From positions 1-8,375 of the forward strand of contig JAEHDN010000008.1 of NCBI GenBank assembly GCA_016880395.1: DNA of 8,375 nucleotides, written 5' to 3'. Source of the stretch: Candidatus Eiseniibacteriota bacterium (GTDB lineage Bacteria; Eisenbacteria; RBG-16-71-46; SZUA-252). The notes beneath the pieces were generated by a model. It was given only the letters and a program-made list of their open reading frames with translations, was not told the origin of the DNA and did no database searches. This document shows, one piece after another, positions 1 through 6,273 of this stretch (position 1 is its first letter; every line of letters begins with the position of its first letter). The position numbers and the translations under genes are program-made.

Positions 1-381
1 CGCGGGCGTGACGTCCGCGAGTCCGGCCGGGAGGGGGGCGTGCGACGCACCTGGACGGACGAAGAAGGTCGAGGGAAGGACCGCGACGTCGACATGGTAG
101 CCTGCGCGCTCCAGAGCATCGACCGTGGCCTGCGCATCGCCGGAGGATCCCTCCACCACGCGAACGCCGCGTGGCCTCGAGATCGCGTGGAGGGGCTCCC
201 GGCTCCATCCGGCCTCACCTTGCGCCGAGGGAGCTCCCGCAGCCGAGCCGCCCGTCGGAGCTCGACCGGTCGGGCCGGCGAGGCTGGACTCGGCACTCAG
301 GGCGAGCGTCGACGCGAGCGCAGCCGTGAAGCCCGCGGCGCGCAGGCTCGCCTTACCGAAGCTGGATGACGCGCACCGCAC
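1..381 (-). CDS. Partial CDS, probable exported protein of unknown function (N-terminal 127 codons)
   Basis: The minus-strand frame opens with GTG at 381 and stays open for exactly 127 codons to the window edge, with mostly G or C in third positions, as in the neighbouring genes. The GTG follows a strong purine-rich Shine-Dalgarno run (386-395) at 4 bases. The frame begins inside the last codons of the upstream secreted-protein gene and overlaps it by 29 bp, which suggests translational coupling. Residues 1-11 carry two basic residues (R2, K10). A moderately hydrophobic Ala/Leu/Thr segment follows at about 12-31, which looks like a weak signal peptide or membrane anchor, and then a low-complexity Gly/Ala/Pro/Ser stretch. 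From about residue 74 the sequence looks like a folded domain, with GVRVVEGSSGDAQATVDAL followed by AGYHVDVAVL. I do not recognise the family, and the C-terminus lies outside the window. That it is a gene is fairly secure; export is inferred. Confidence 0.62.
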   Translation of the reverse strand, partial: MRCASSSFGKASLRAAGFTAALASTLALSAESSLAGPTGRAPTGGSAAGAPSAQGEAGWSREPLHAISRPRGVRVVEGSSGDAQATVDALERAGYHVDVAVLPSTFFVRPGASHAPLPAGLADVTPA

Positions 382-3079
382 GGCGCTCCCCTCCCGATTC
401 GGCGACGATCCAGTAGACCCCGCTGCCGGCCGGTCTCGATCGAGCGTCCCGCCCGTCCCAGCGGACGACCGTGCGCTCGGATCCCCAGGCTCCATCGTAC
501 AGCGTCGCGACCGATTCCCCGCGCACGTTGACCACTCGGACGCGGAGACGGCCTCCCGGCGCCCCCGGGCGCTCGACGGGGATTGCGAGCGATCCGGAGA
601 ATGGGTTCGGCGACGCGGGACCGATGCGGAACGCGGCCGGAGGCGGCATCGGCTCCGGCGTGGGCGGCGGGTCGGGCGGCTCGGTCACGTCCGTGGGGGT
701 GATCGCGAAGACCCGGCCCACGATGTCCGTCCCGCTCGAGCTCGCGCGCGCATCGCTCCACAGAACGACCAGCCGCCCTGCGCCGTCGAGACCGAGGCTG
801 GGATCGAGCTGGTCCGCGCCCAGCACGTCCTGGTCCACCCGCAGCACCGCCGTCGAGGGGGTGACGCCGCCCTGGAAGGCCTGCATCCAGGGACTCCAGT
901 TCCCGTCGCGCTTCGCCTCCCAGGCAACGACGGACTGGCCTCCCGTCACGGCGATCGCCGGCGCCACCATGGGCCCATCGTGATCGGAGTCGATCCGGAC
1001 GGGCGGCGTGAGCGCCGCGCCCGACGTGTGGAAGCTCTGGTAGTAGACGCGCGCGAGCCCCGCGGGCTCGGTGCCGATCCAGACCACCTCGATGCGCCCG
1101 TCGGAGCCGACCCCGAGACGCGGATCGGAGCGCCCGCCGGTTTGTCCGGCGCCGACCTCGAACGGGCCGCGATCCTGGGTCAGGGTCTGGTCGAGATGAA
1201 CGATCCAGAGGCCGGGCTGTGTTCCGTCGACGGCGTACGCGAGCCAGTAGCCACCGAGCGGATCCCGGTCGAGATCCAGCGCCGCGATCGGCAGTGCGGG
1301 CGGTGACGCGAGCAGCGAATGGTTGTCACCGACGCGCGCGCCCGCGAGCGTCAGACGCTGTCCGTAGGGCTGGGGTGTTCCCGAGCGCGCGTCGAGCCAC
1401 GCCACGGCGAAGGAGGCTTCGTCGGACGTGACCACCGGCACCGACTGCGCGCTCGCGAGCTGGTCGGAGATCCAGAAGGTCGACGCAGGAGGGCTCCCCG
1501 TCGCGACGTAGAGAAAGCCTCGGATCTCTCCCGCGTCGGCATCGCGCGCGAGCTGCGCCGCGACGAGCGCCGGCCCCGGCGCCGTGACCACCGACGCCGC
1601 GGTCACGGGCCGGTTGACGCCGTCGTCGTGGGCGATGAGATGGTTCGCCCCGGACCTCCCTCCGGATGCTGTGATCCACTGGCCGTAGAGATCGCCGGTC
1701 CCGGTCCGCCAGTCGATCCAGGTCGCGAGGAACTGCCCCGACCCGCGGCCGACGCGGGGCCGGCGTTGATCGCCCGGCGCAGCATCGTCGTTGAGCTGAG
1801 TCTCCGAGTTCCGCCGCGTGCCGTCGGGCAGGAGCGAGAGCGCGTAGACGTCGGGCGACCCGTTCCGCCCGTCCTCCCACACCGCGACGATGCCGTCGCG
1901 CCCGTCCCACACGGCGTCTGGAGTTCCCTGCCGCGCGGGGATGGACGCGTTCACACGGAAGTTTGCCCCCGTTGCGGAATCGTCGAAGGGAACGGCGGCC
2001 GCCATGACGTTCGCGTCGAGGCCCAGGTTGCCGCGGTAGTCTTCCCACAGCAGATACGCCGCCCCGGGCGTGGCCAGCGCGCGAACCGCGCGCTGGTCGC
2101 GGCCGGAGGGATCGTCGTTCACCCGCACATTGCCACCCACCGCTCCACCCGACGGATCGATCCTCTGGGCGTACACATCCCCCGCATCGGCCGGAGCGTC
2201 GCGGCGGTCGATCCAGCCGACGACGTATCCCGCCGCGTCGGCCGCGACGCAGACAGACTCGTCGTGCTGCGTCCCCGTGGTGTCGTTGATCTTGAAGTTG
2301 CCGCCGACCACCTGCCCCTGCGCGTTGAGCCGCTGGGCGTAGATGTCCTTCGTCGCGCCGATCACCGTGCCGCCGGCGCGGCCATCGACCCACGCGACCA
2401 GTACCGAACCGTCCGGCCGGGCCGCGAGGTCCGGCTCGCCTTGGAAGCTTCCCCCCTGGACGGGATCGACCGAGATCTTGAAGTTGGGTCCGATCGGGGC
2501 GCCGGACGCGGTCACGTACACGCCGAAGATCTCCCCCTGGGCCTGGCGCTTATCCCCCCACACGACGAGGTACCGGTCCGAGCCCACGGCCGCGACCGCC
2601 GTGTGCGATTGATCGGAGAACCCGGCGTCGTCGTTCAACCGGAGATTCGGCGTGACGCGCAGACCGCTCGAGTCGAGAGCCGTTCCGTAGATGTCGCGAT
2701 TGGCCGCGCGCCCGTCCTCCCAGACGCAGAAGAAGGTCCCGGAGGGGCTCGCGGCCACGTCCGGGAAGCTCTGGTTGGCGCCGGGACCGTCGTCATTGAG
2801 GCGCCGGTTGAGCGAGGAACCGATCCCCTGGGGATCGTGGATCGTCATCGTGTAGGTGTCGAAGTCGACGGCGCCGTTGAAGGTGTTGCGGCCGTCCATC
2901 CAGACCACGACCAGGGACCCCGAGGCTCCGCATGCAATGGCCGGAGCCCACTGGTTGCGGTCCACGCGATCGTCGTTGACGAGGAATTCGTCCTGGGCGC
3001 GCGCCGGGCCGGCCGCGACCAGCCAGGCGATCAGGACGAGCGGTAGGACGCCGGGACGCAACGGCAAACGAGCGATCAC
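353..3079 (-). CDS. Secreted repeat (probable beta-propeller) protein with C-terminal FlgD-like/type IX-type sorting domain
   Basis: The protein has 908 residues. Residues 1-28 form a classic Sec signal peptide: R4 and R8, a hydrophobic core at about 11-23, and ARA before the expected cut at 28/29. Residues about 34-790 are divergent repeats of about 55 residues. Each carries an (L/V)NDD...DQ...P turn, then a VVWxDGR strand, then D(I/V)Y(A/G)Q and a G...GxN loop. Signature Trp residues fall at 60, 120, 174, 230, 289, 345, 401, 454, 561, 667, 720 and 774. A Pro-rich linker (about 799-815) leads to a domain at about 817-908 with ASPNPF, RVRVVNVRGE, VRWDGRD and GSGVYW, the pattern of FlgD-Ig domains and type IX secretion tails. 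This predicts a surface-attached or released protein; its ligand or enzymatic activity is unknown and I see no catalytic motif. The gene starts 30 bp after the mutase gene. The GTG at 3079 has GGAAAGG directly against it, so TTG at 3067 (codon 5) or 3061 (codon 7) may be the true start; all keep the signal peptide. Confidence 0.85.
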   Translation of the reverse strand: MIARLPLRPGVLPLVLIAWLVAAGPARAQDEFLVNDDRVDRNQWAPAIACGASGSLVVVWMDGRNTFNGAVDFDTYTMTIHDPQGIGSSLNRRLNDDGPGANQSFPDVAASPSGTFFCVWEDGRAANRDIYGTALDSSGLRVTPNLRLNDDAGFSDQSHTAVAAVGSDRYLVVWGDKRQAQGEIFGVYVTASGAPIGPNFKISVDPVQGGSFQGEPDLAARPDGSVLVAWVDGRAGGTVIGATKDIYAQRLNAQGQVVGGNFKINDTTGTQHDESVCVAADAAGYVVGWIDRRDAPADAGDVYAQRIDPSGGAVGGNVRVNDDPSGRDQRAVRALATPGAAYLLWEDYRGNLGLDANVMAAAVPFDDSATGANFRVNASIPARQGTPDAVWDGRDGIVAVWEDGRNGSPDVYALSLLPDGTRRNSETQLNDDAAPGDQRRPRVGRGSGQFLATWIDWRTGTGDLYGQWITASGGRSGANHLIAHDDGVNRPVTAASVVTAPGPALVAAQLARDADAGEIRGFLYVATGSPPASTFWISDQLASAQSVPVVTSDEASFAVAWLDARSGTPQPYGQRLTLAGARVGDNHSLLASPPALPIAALDLDRDPLGGYWLAYAVDGTQPGLWIVHLDQTLTQDRGPFEVGAGQTGGRSDPRLGVGSDGRIEVVWIGTEPAGLARVYYQSFHTSGAALTPPVRIDSDHDGPMVAPAIAVTGGQSVVAWEAKRDGNWSPWMQAFQGGVTPSTAVLRVDQDVLGADQLDPSLGLDGAGRLVVLWSDARASSSGTDIVGRVFAITPTDVTEPPDPPPTPEPMPPPAAFRIGPASPNPFSGSLAIPVERPGAPGGRLRVRVVNVRGESVATLYDGAWGSERTVVRWDGRDARSRPAGSGVYWIVAESGGERRAVRVIQLR
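386..395 (-). promoter_or_regulatory. Strong ribosome binding site for the GTG at 381
   Basis: The minus strand reads GGGAGGGGAG, then 4 bases, then GTG. The site lies inside the last codons of the upstream 908-codon gene. It decides the start of the downstream overlapping gene and suggests re-initiation by ribosomes finishing the upstream gene. Confidence 0.55.
710..2980 (-). repeat. Tandem protein repeats, about 14 units of about 55 codons
   Basis: This region encodes residues about 34-790 of the secreted protein. Spacing between signature Trp positions is 60, 54, 56, 59, 56, 56 and 53 residues, then 107 and 106 (each close to two units), then 53 and 54. Diverged units fit the two gaps, with Q509 and Y615 at the Trp position, giving 14 units. 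The best conserved parts are NDD at the unit start, VVW(M/E/V)DGR in the middle and DIYAQ near the end. The repeats are visible only at protein level; I saw no near-identical DNA copies, so they are old duplications. Fourteen units would suit two seven-bladed propellers (inference). Confidence 0.65.
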
Positions 3080-3109
3080 CCTTTCCGGCGTGGCGCGAGA
3101 CGGCGGCGC

Positions 3110-4486
3110 TCAGACGGTGAGCGCGGGGATCGTCACCTCGGGGAACCGGGCCAGCGTGTCGAAAACGTCGCGCGCGATTTCCTGCAGCCGCTCGCGCGAC
3201 TTCGCCTCGAACCGGACCACCAGCACCGGCTGGGTATTCGATGCACGAATGAGCCCCCAGCCGTCCCCGAACTGGACCCGGGCGCCATCCACATCGAGGA
3301 CGTCGTACCGGGACCGGTAGTGCTCGCGTACGGAGTCGACGATAGCAAATTTGGCCGCGTCCGTGCAATCGAGTCGGATCTCGGGGGTTGCGACGTACTG
3401 CGACTGTGGCAGGTCGCGGACGAGGGCCGAAAGCGGACGGCCCGACGCCGCCAGCAGGCGGAGGAGACGGCCCGCGCCGTAGAGGGCGTCGTCGTACCCA
3501 TAGAACTCGTCCGCGAAGAACATGTGCCCCGACATCTCGCCGCCGAGCGGGGCCCCGGTCTCGCGCATCTTCGCCTTGATGAGGGAATGGCCCGCCTTCC
3601 ACATGATCGGATTTCCCCCCTTCATCCGCACCCAGTCGACAAGGCCCTGGGAGCACTTCACCTCGAAGACCACCGTCCCGCCCGGCTTCCTGGCCAGCAC
3701 GTCCGCGGCGTAGAGGCCGAGCAGCTCGTCTCCGAAGAGGAGCCGCCCGTTCTCGTCCACCGCGCCCACGCGGTCGGCGTCTCCGTCGAATCCGATTCCG
3801 AGATCGGCCTTGGTCGCGCGCACGCGGTCGCAGAGAGACTGCATCAGCTCCGGCACGGTCGGATCGGGCAGGTGGTTCGGGAAGTTTCCGTCCGGCTCGG
3901 CGAAGATCGCGTCGACCTCGCAGCCGATCGCGCGGAGGAAGCGCGGGCCGAGGATGCTCGCGGCGCCGTTCCCCGGATCGCAGACGACACGGAGCGGCTT
4001 GCTCAGGCGGATCCGCCCGACGAGGTCCGCCATGTACGGCTCGTCGATCGAGACCTCCTCCACCGTGCCACGCCCGGCGATCACGCCGGCGGAAGCGGCA
4101 CGGCGACCGACCTCCTGGATCTCTGGCCCGTGGAGCGACTGGGTCCCCTCGGAGAGCTTGATGCCGTTGTACTCGATCGGATTGTGGCTGCCGGTGATCA
4201 TCACGCCCGCGTCCGCCTTCAGGTGGAGCACGGCGAAGTAGAGCGCGGGGGTCGGCACCTGGCCCACGTCCACGACCGACGCCCCCTGGTCGCGGAGTCC
4301 CTCGACGACCGCCGCCCGGATGCGCGGCGAGGAGAGCCGGACGTCCCGGCCCACGGCGACGCGGCGCTTGCCGCGTTCCACCATGATCTGCCCGAACGCG
4401 CGCCCCACGGCGCGCGCGACGTCGTCGGTCAGGTCTCGTTCAGCAATGCCCCGGATGTCGTACTCGCGGAAGATCTGCGGGTTCAC
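3110..4486 (-). CDS. Phosphomannomutase/phosphoglucomutase (alpha-D-phosphohexomutase superfamily, AlgC type)
   Basis: The enzyme interconverts hexose 1-phosphate and 6-phosphate through a glucose- or mannose-1,6-bisphosphate intermediate. It is cytoplasmic and feeds GDP-mannose or UDP-glucose pathways for surface polysaccharide. The 458 residues match the usual 450-465 length. All four active-site loops are visible: FREYDIRG at 6-13; TGSHNP at 98-103 with the phosphorylated Ser100; GFDGDADR at 232-239 with the metal-binding Asp 233, 235 and 237; and GGEMSGH at 315-321 for sugar specificity. The C-terminal phosphate-binding RASNTQP lies at 414-420. GEMSGH and FREYDIRG point to the dual-specificity PMM/PGM branch rather than phosphoglucosamine mutase or phosphopentomutase. 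The start is GTG at 4486, which overlaps the prfB stop as GTGA and has AAGGAG 5 bases upstream (4492-4497) inside prfB. The frame stays open further upstream, but that part overlaps prfB and is not family-like. Which sugar is the true substrate cannot be told from sequence. Confidence 0.95.
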   Translation of the reverse strand: MNPQIFREYDIRGIAERDLTDDVARAVGRAFGQIMVERGKRRVAVGRDVRLSSPRIRAAVVEGLRDQGASVVDVGQVPTPALYFAVLHLKADAGVMITGSHNPIEYNGIKLSEGTQSLHGPEIQEVGRRAASAGVIAGRGTVEEVSIDEPYMADLVGRIRLSKPLRVVCDPGNGAASILGPRFLRAIGCEVDAIFAEPDGNFPNHLPDPTVPELMQSLCDRVRATKADLGIGFDGDADRVGAVDENGRLLFGDELLGLYAADVLARKPGGTVVFEVKCSQGLVDWVRMKGGNPIMWKAGHSLIKAKMRETGAPLGGEMSGHMFFADEFYGYDDALYGAGRLLRLLAASGRPLSALVRDLPQSQYVATPEIRLDCTDAAKFAIVDSVREHYRSRYDVLDVDGARVQFGDGWGLIRASNTQPVLVVRFEAKSRERLQEIARDVFDTLARFPEVTIPALTV

Positions 4487-5587
4487 GGGCGCTCCTTCAG
4501 TCGGAGGTAGGCGTCGATGAATGGATCGAGGTCGCCGTCCATCACCGCCTGCACGTCCGTGACGACGATGTCGGTGCGATGGTCCTTGACCTGCGTGTAG
4601 GGCTGAAAGACGTACGAGCGAATCTGGTTCCCCCAAGCGATGTCCTTCTTGCCGCCGCCGAGCGAGTCCCGCTTCTCCTTGTCCTCTTCGATCCGCAAGG
4701 CGTAGAGCCGCGCGGTGAGAACCTTGAGCGCCGCGTCCCGGTTCCGGTGCTGCGACCGCTCGCTCTGACACTGGACGACGAGGCCGGTCGGCAGGTGCGT
4801 GATCCGCACCGCGGACTCGGTCTTGTTCACGTGCTGTCCCCCCGCACCGCTCGCACGATAGGTGTCGATCCGGAGATCGCCATCCTTGATCTCGACCTTG
4901 GCGTCGTCGCCGGCCTGCGGGTAGATGAAGACCGACGCGAACGAGGTGTGGCGGCGCTTCTGGGCGTCGTAGGGGGAGATGCGCACCAGCCGGTGCACCC
5001 CCCGCTCCGCCTTCAGATACCCGTAGGCGAGATCGCCGTCGATCTGGATCGTCGCGTCCTTGATGCCCGCCTCGTCTCCCGCCTGGCGGTCGAGCACCTG
5101 CGCGCTCCAGCCGCGACGCTCGACGTAGCGAAGGTACATGCGAAGGAGCATCTCGGCCCAGTCCTGCGACTCGGTGCCGCCGGCGCCGGGATGGATGGTG
5201 AGGATCGCCCCGTGGGCATCGCTCTCCTCGGAGAGGAGGCTCCGGATCTCCAGATCCTGGATGCGCGGGAGGAGCCGCTTCGACTGCTCCTCCAGCTCGC
5301 TCGCGATGCTCTCGTCGGGCTCCTCGGCGAGGAGCGCCGCCATGCCCTCGGCGTCGTCCACCTCGCGGGTCAGCTCGCGATAGGGCTCGGTGACCCGCCG
5401 CAGCGACTTCAGCTCGGCAAGCGTCTTCTGCGCCGCCTCGGCGTCGTCCCAGAAGCCGGGCGCGGCCATCCGCTCCTCGAGCTCCCGGGCCCGCGATTCG
5501 CGATGATCGACGTCAAAGAAAGCTCCCGAGCTGCGCCAGGATCTGGCGTCCATCCTCGAGCCGCTTTCGTGTGGCGCTCCAGTCCAT
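4483..5587 (-). CDS. prfB: Peptide chain release factor 2 (RF2), with programmed +1 frameshift
   Basis: RF2 recognises UAA and UGA in the ribosomal A site and triggers peptide release. The gene is read as 5587-5516 in one frame and 5514-4483 after a +1 shift, giving 367 residues (E. coli RF2 has 365). The first 24 codons (MDWSATRK...GSFL) end at an in-frame UGA (codon 25, bases 5515-5513). The shifted frame continues DVDHRESR, matching the LDYD junction of known RF2s. Visible motifs are the helical N-terminal domain (about 25-115), HPGAGGTESQDWA at 132-144, the codon-recognition tripeptide as SPY (204-206; usually SPF), RRHTSFAS at 211-218, and the peptidyl-tRNA hydrolysis loop YRASGAGGQHVN with GGQ at 249-251. 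Position 245 is Ala, the common residue where E. coli K-12 has Thr246. The ATG at 5587 has GAAGGGAG 5 bases upstream and lies 15 bp after coaE. The stop overlaps the mutase GTG. Regulation is the classic autogenous loop: scarce RF2 gives a pause at UGA and more frameshifting. Confidence 0.96.
4492..4497 (-). promoter_or_regulatory. Ribosome binding site fixing the GTG start of the hexomutase gene
   Basis: The minus strand reads AAGGAG, then 5 bases, then GTG at 4486. The site is embedded in the last codons of prfB (Leu-Lys-Glu-Arg-Pro-stop). With the GTGA stop/start overlap, this indicates translational coupling of the mutase to RF2 synthesis. Confidence 0.75.
5512..5527 (-). promoter_or_regulatory. 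prfB: prfB +1 programmed ribosomal frameshift element
   Basis: On the minus strand, codons 21-25 of prfB read GGG AGC TTT CTT TGA followed by C. This holds the conserved slip heptamer CTTTGAC: P-site CTT can re-pair on TTT, after which GAC (Asp) is read. The internal Shine-Dalgarno-like GGGAG (5527-5523) sits 4 bases before CTT, close to the spacing that stimulates the shift in E. coli (AGGGGG, 3 bases before). The UGA is the very stop codon RF2 reads. Confidence 0.93.
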
Positions 5588-5592
5588 CGATG

Positions 5593-5600
5593 CTCCCTTC
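5593..5600 (-). promoter_or_regulatory. prfB: Ribosome binding site of prfB
   Basis: The minus strand reads GAAGGGAG, then 5 bases, then ATG at 5587. This supports the ATG at 5587, in the frame before the shift, over the ATG at 5553 in the post-shift frame, which has no properly spaced site. Confidence 0.75.
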
Positions 5601-5602
5601 CC

Positions 5603-6217
5603 TCAGGCTGGCGGCCCCGACGAGCCGGCCCCCGCGAGGCTTTGGATTTCCTCCCACACCGCATCCGCGCGCGCGACGAGCGCTGCGCGATCGCCCGCGT
5701 TCTCCACCATCCAGTGCCGCCGCGCGCCGCGAACCGGCGGGAGCTTCTGGCCCGCGATGCGCCCGCGCGACTCCGCGTCCGTGAAGGCCCTCGCCGCGCG
5801 GAGCCGTCGCGAGCGCGTCTCCTCGGGGGCCACCACCTCCACGACGCCGTCCAGCTCGGGCTCGAGCCGCCAAGTCGTGAGCATGGCGGCATCCAGCACG
5901 CGCACGCCGCTCCCCGCATCGTCCAGCGCCGACCGCACGCGGGCGAGCAGCTTCGGCTGCACGATCGCGTTGAGCCGCGCCATCGCGTCCGGGTCCGCGA
6001 ACACGACGCGGCCCAGCCGGACCCGGTCCACCTCGCCCTGGCGATCGATCACATCCGCGCCGAACGCCTGGCCGATCGCGGCCCTCACCTCGGGTAGACG
6101 GAGCACTTCCCACCCGAGCTGATCGCCGTCGACCAGCTCGGCGCCGTGGTCCCGGAACCGCCGCGCCACCGTGGACTTTCCGGAAGCCATCGCCCCCGTG
6201 ACGCCGATCCGGACCAT
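5603..6217 (-). CDS. coaE: Dephospho-CoA kinase
   Basis: CoaE catalyses the last step of coenzyme A synthesis, the ATP-dependent phosphorylation of the 3'-hydroxyl of dephospho-CoA, in the cytoplasm. The 204-residue length is normal for the family. Residues 3-16 (RIGVTGAMASGKST) form the P-loop. VDGDQLGWEV at 29-38 matches the substrate-binding DADxIAHEV segment with the key Asp (about 32) kept but the usual His replaced by Trp36. FGADVIDRQGEVDR at 52-65 and VVFADPDAMARLN at 71-83 are typical family motifs. The following HP is QP here (87-88), and the usual DxPLLFE is DAAMLTTW (109-116). The LID-region arginines and the family Gln (RIAGQ, 153-157) are present, followed by WMVENAGD at 169-176. 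ATG at 6217 has only a weak AGG 8 bases upstream (6226-6228). It lies 48 bp after polA and 15 bp before prfB, so co-transcription is likely. The assignment is sound despite the divergent loop residues. Confidence 0.92.
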   Translation of the reverse strand: MVRIGVTGAMASGKSTVARRFRDHGAELVDGDQLGWEVLRLPEVRAAIGQAFGADVIDRQGEVDRVRLGRVVFADPDAMARLNAIVQPKLLARVRSALDDAGSGVRVLDAAMLTTWRLEPELDGVVEVVAPEETRSRRLRAARAFTDAESRGRIAGQKLPPVRGARRHWMVENAGDRAALVARADAVWEEIQSLAGAGSSGPPA

Positions 6218-6265
6218 CCGATCAACCTATGGGCGCGCGCGCGCGAGGGTCAAGCTCGAAACCCA
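6218..6265. other. polA-coaE intergenic gap with alternating GC tract
   Basis: These 48 bp hold a 13-base alternating G/C tract (6233-6245) and the weak coaE ribosome binding site. I see no terminator with a T-run and no clear promoter, which fits read-through from polA into coaE. Confidence 0.5.
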
Positions 6266-6273
6266 TCATGGGT
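6261..6273. repeat. Perfect 13-base palindrome around the polA stop codon
   Basis: ACCCATCATGGGT reads as two 6-base arms around one centre base. In the polA transcript it could form a 5-bp stem (ACCCA/UGGGU) whose loop is the UGA stop codon. Only two further U residues follow, so it is at best a very weak terminator. It may be chance. Confidence 0.35.

Noticed and set aside
710..2980. Sialidase/BNR Asp-box or WD40 assignment for the repeats
   Set aside because: The SxDxGxTW Asp-box and the GH...WD pattern are absent; the units share NDD and VVWxDGR instead, so I describe them only as probable propeller repeats.
125..3046. Long plus-strand open frames (125-1306 and 1319-3046) opposite the secreted repeat protein
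   Set aside because: Their translations are Arg/Gly/Asp-rich with no recognisable domain, and they mirror the strongly biased codons of the minus-strand gene, which has a signal peptide and a clear repeat pattern. Long antisense frames are expected at this GC.
3080..3109. Possible terminator between the mutase and the secreted-protein gene
   Set aside because: The 30 bp are GC-rich with partial complementarity, but I find no clean stem followed by a T-run.
2793..3656. Minus-strand open frame of 287 codons across the mutase/secreted-protein junction
   Set aside because: It is out of frame with both real genes, which have clear motifs on either side, and its translation is low-complexity Arg/Gly/Pro.
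4487..4771. Upstream extension of the mutase frame to 4771
   Set aside because: It overlaps prfB coding sequence. The GTG at 4486 has a well-spaced AAGGAG and puts FREYDIRG at residue 6, as expected for the family.
3320..5784. Plus-strand open frames (3320-4510 and 4579-5784) opposite the mutase and prfB
   Set aside because: Both lie wholly antisense to genes with intact catalytic motifs, show no family similarity, and have the composition of GC-rich shadow frames.
5588..5919. Upstream extension of the main prfB frame to an ATG at 5919
   Set aside because: It overlaps coaE in another frame, is Arg/Ala-rich without RF2 similarity, and would give a protein over 100 residues too long; the frameshifted start at 5587 gives the normal length.
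6233..6245. Thirteen-base alternating GC tract as a possible Z-DNA or regulatory element
   Set aside because: Such runs are frequent by chance in DNA this GC-rich, and nothing else in the gap supports a role.
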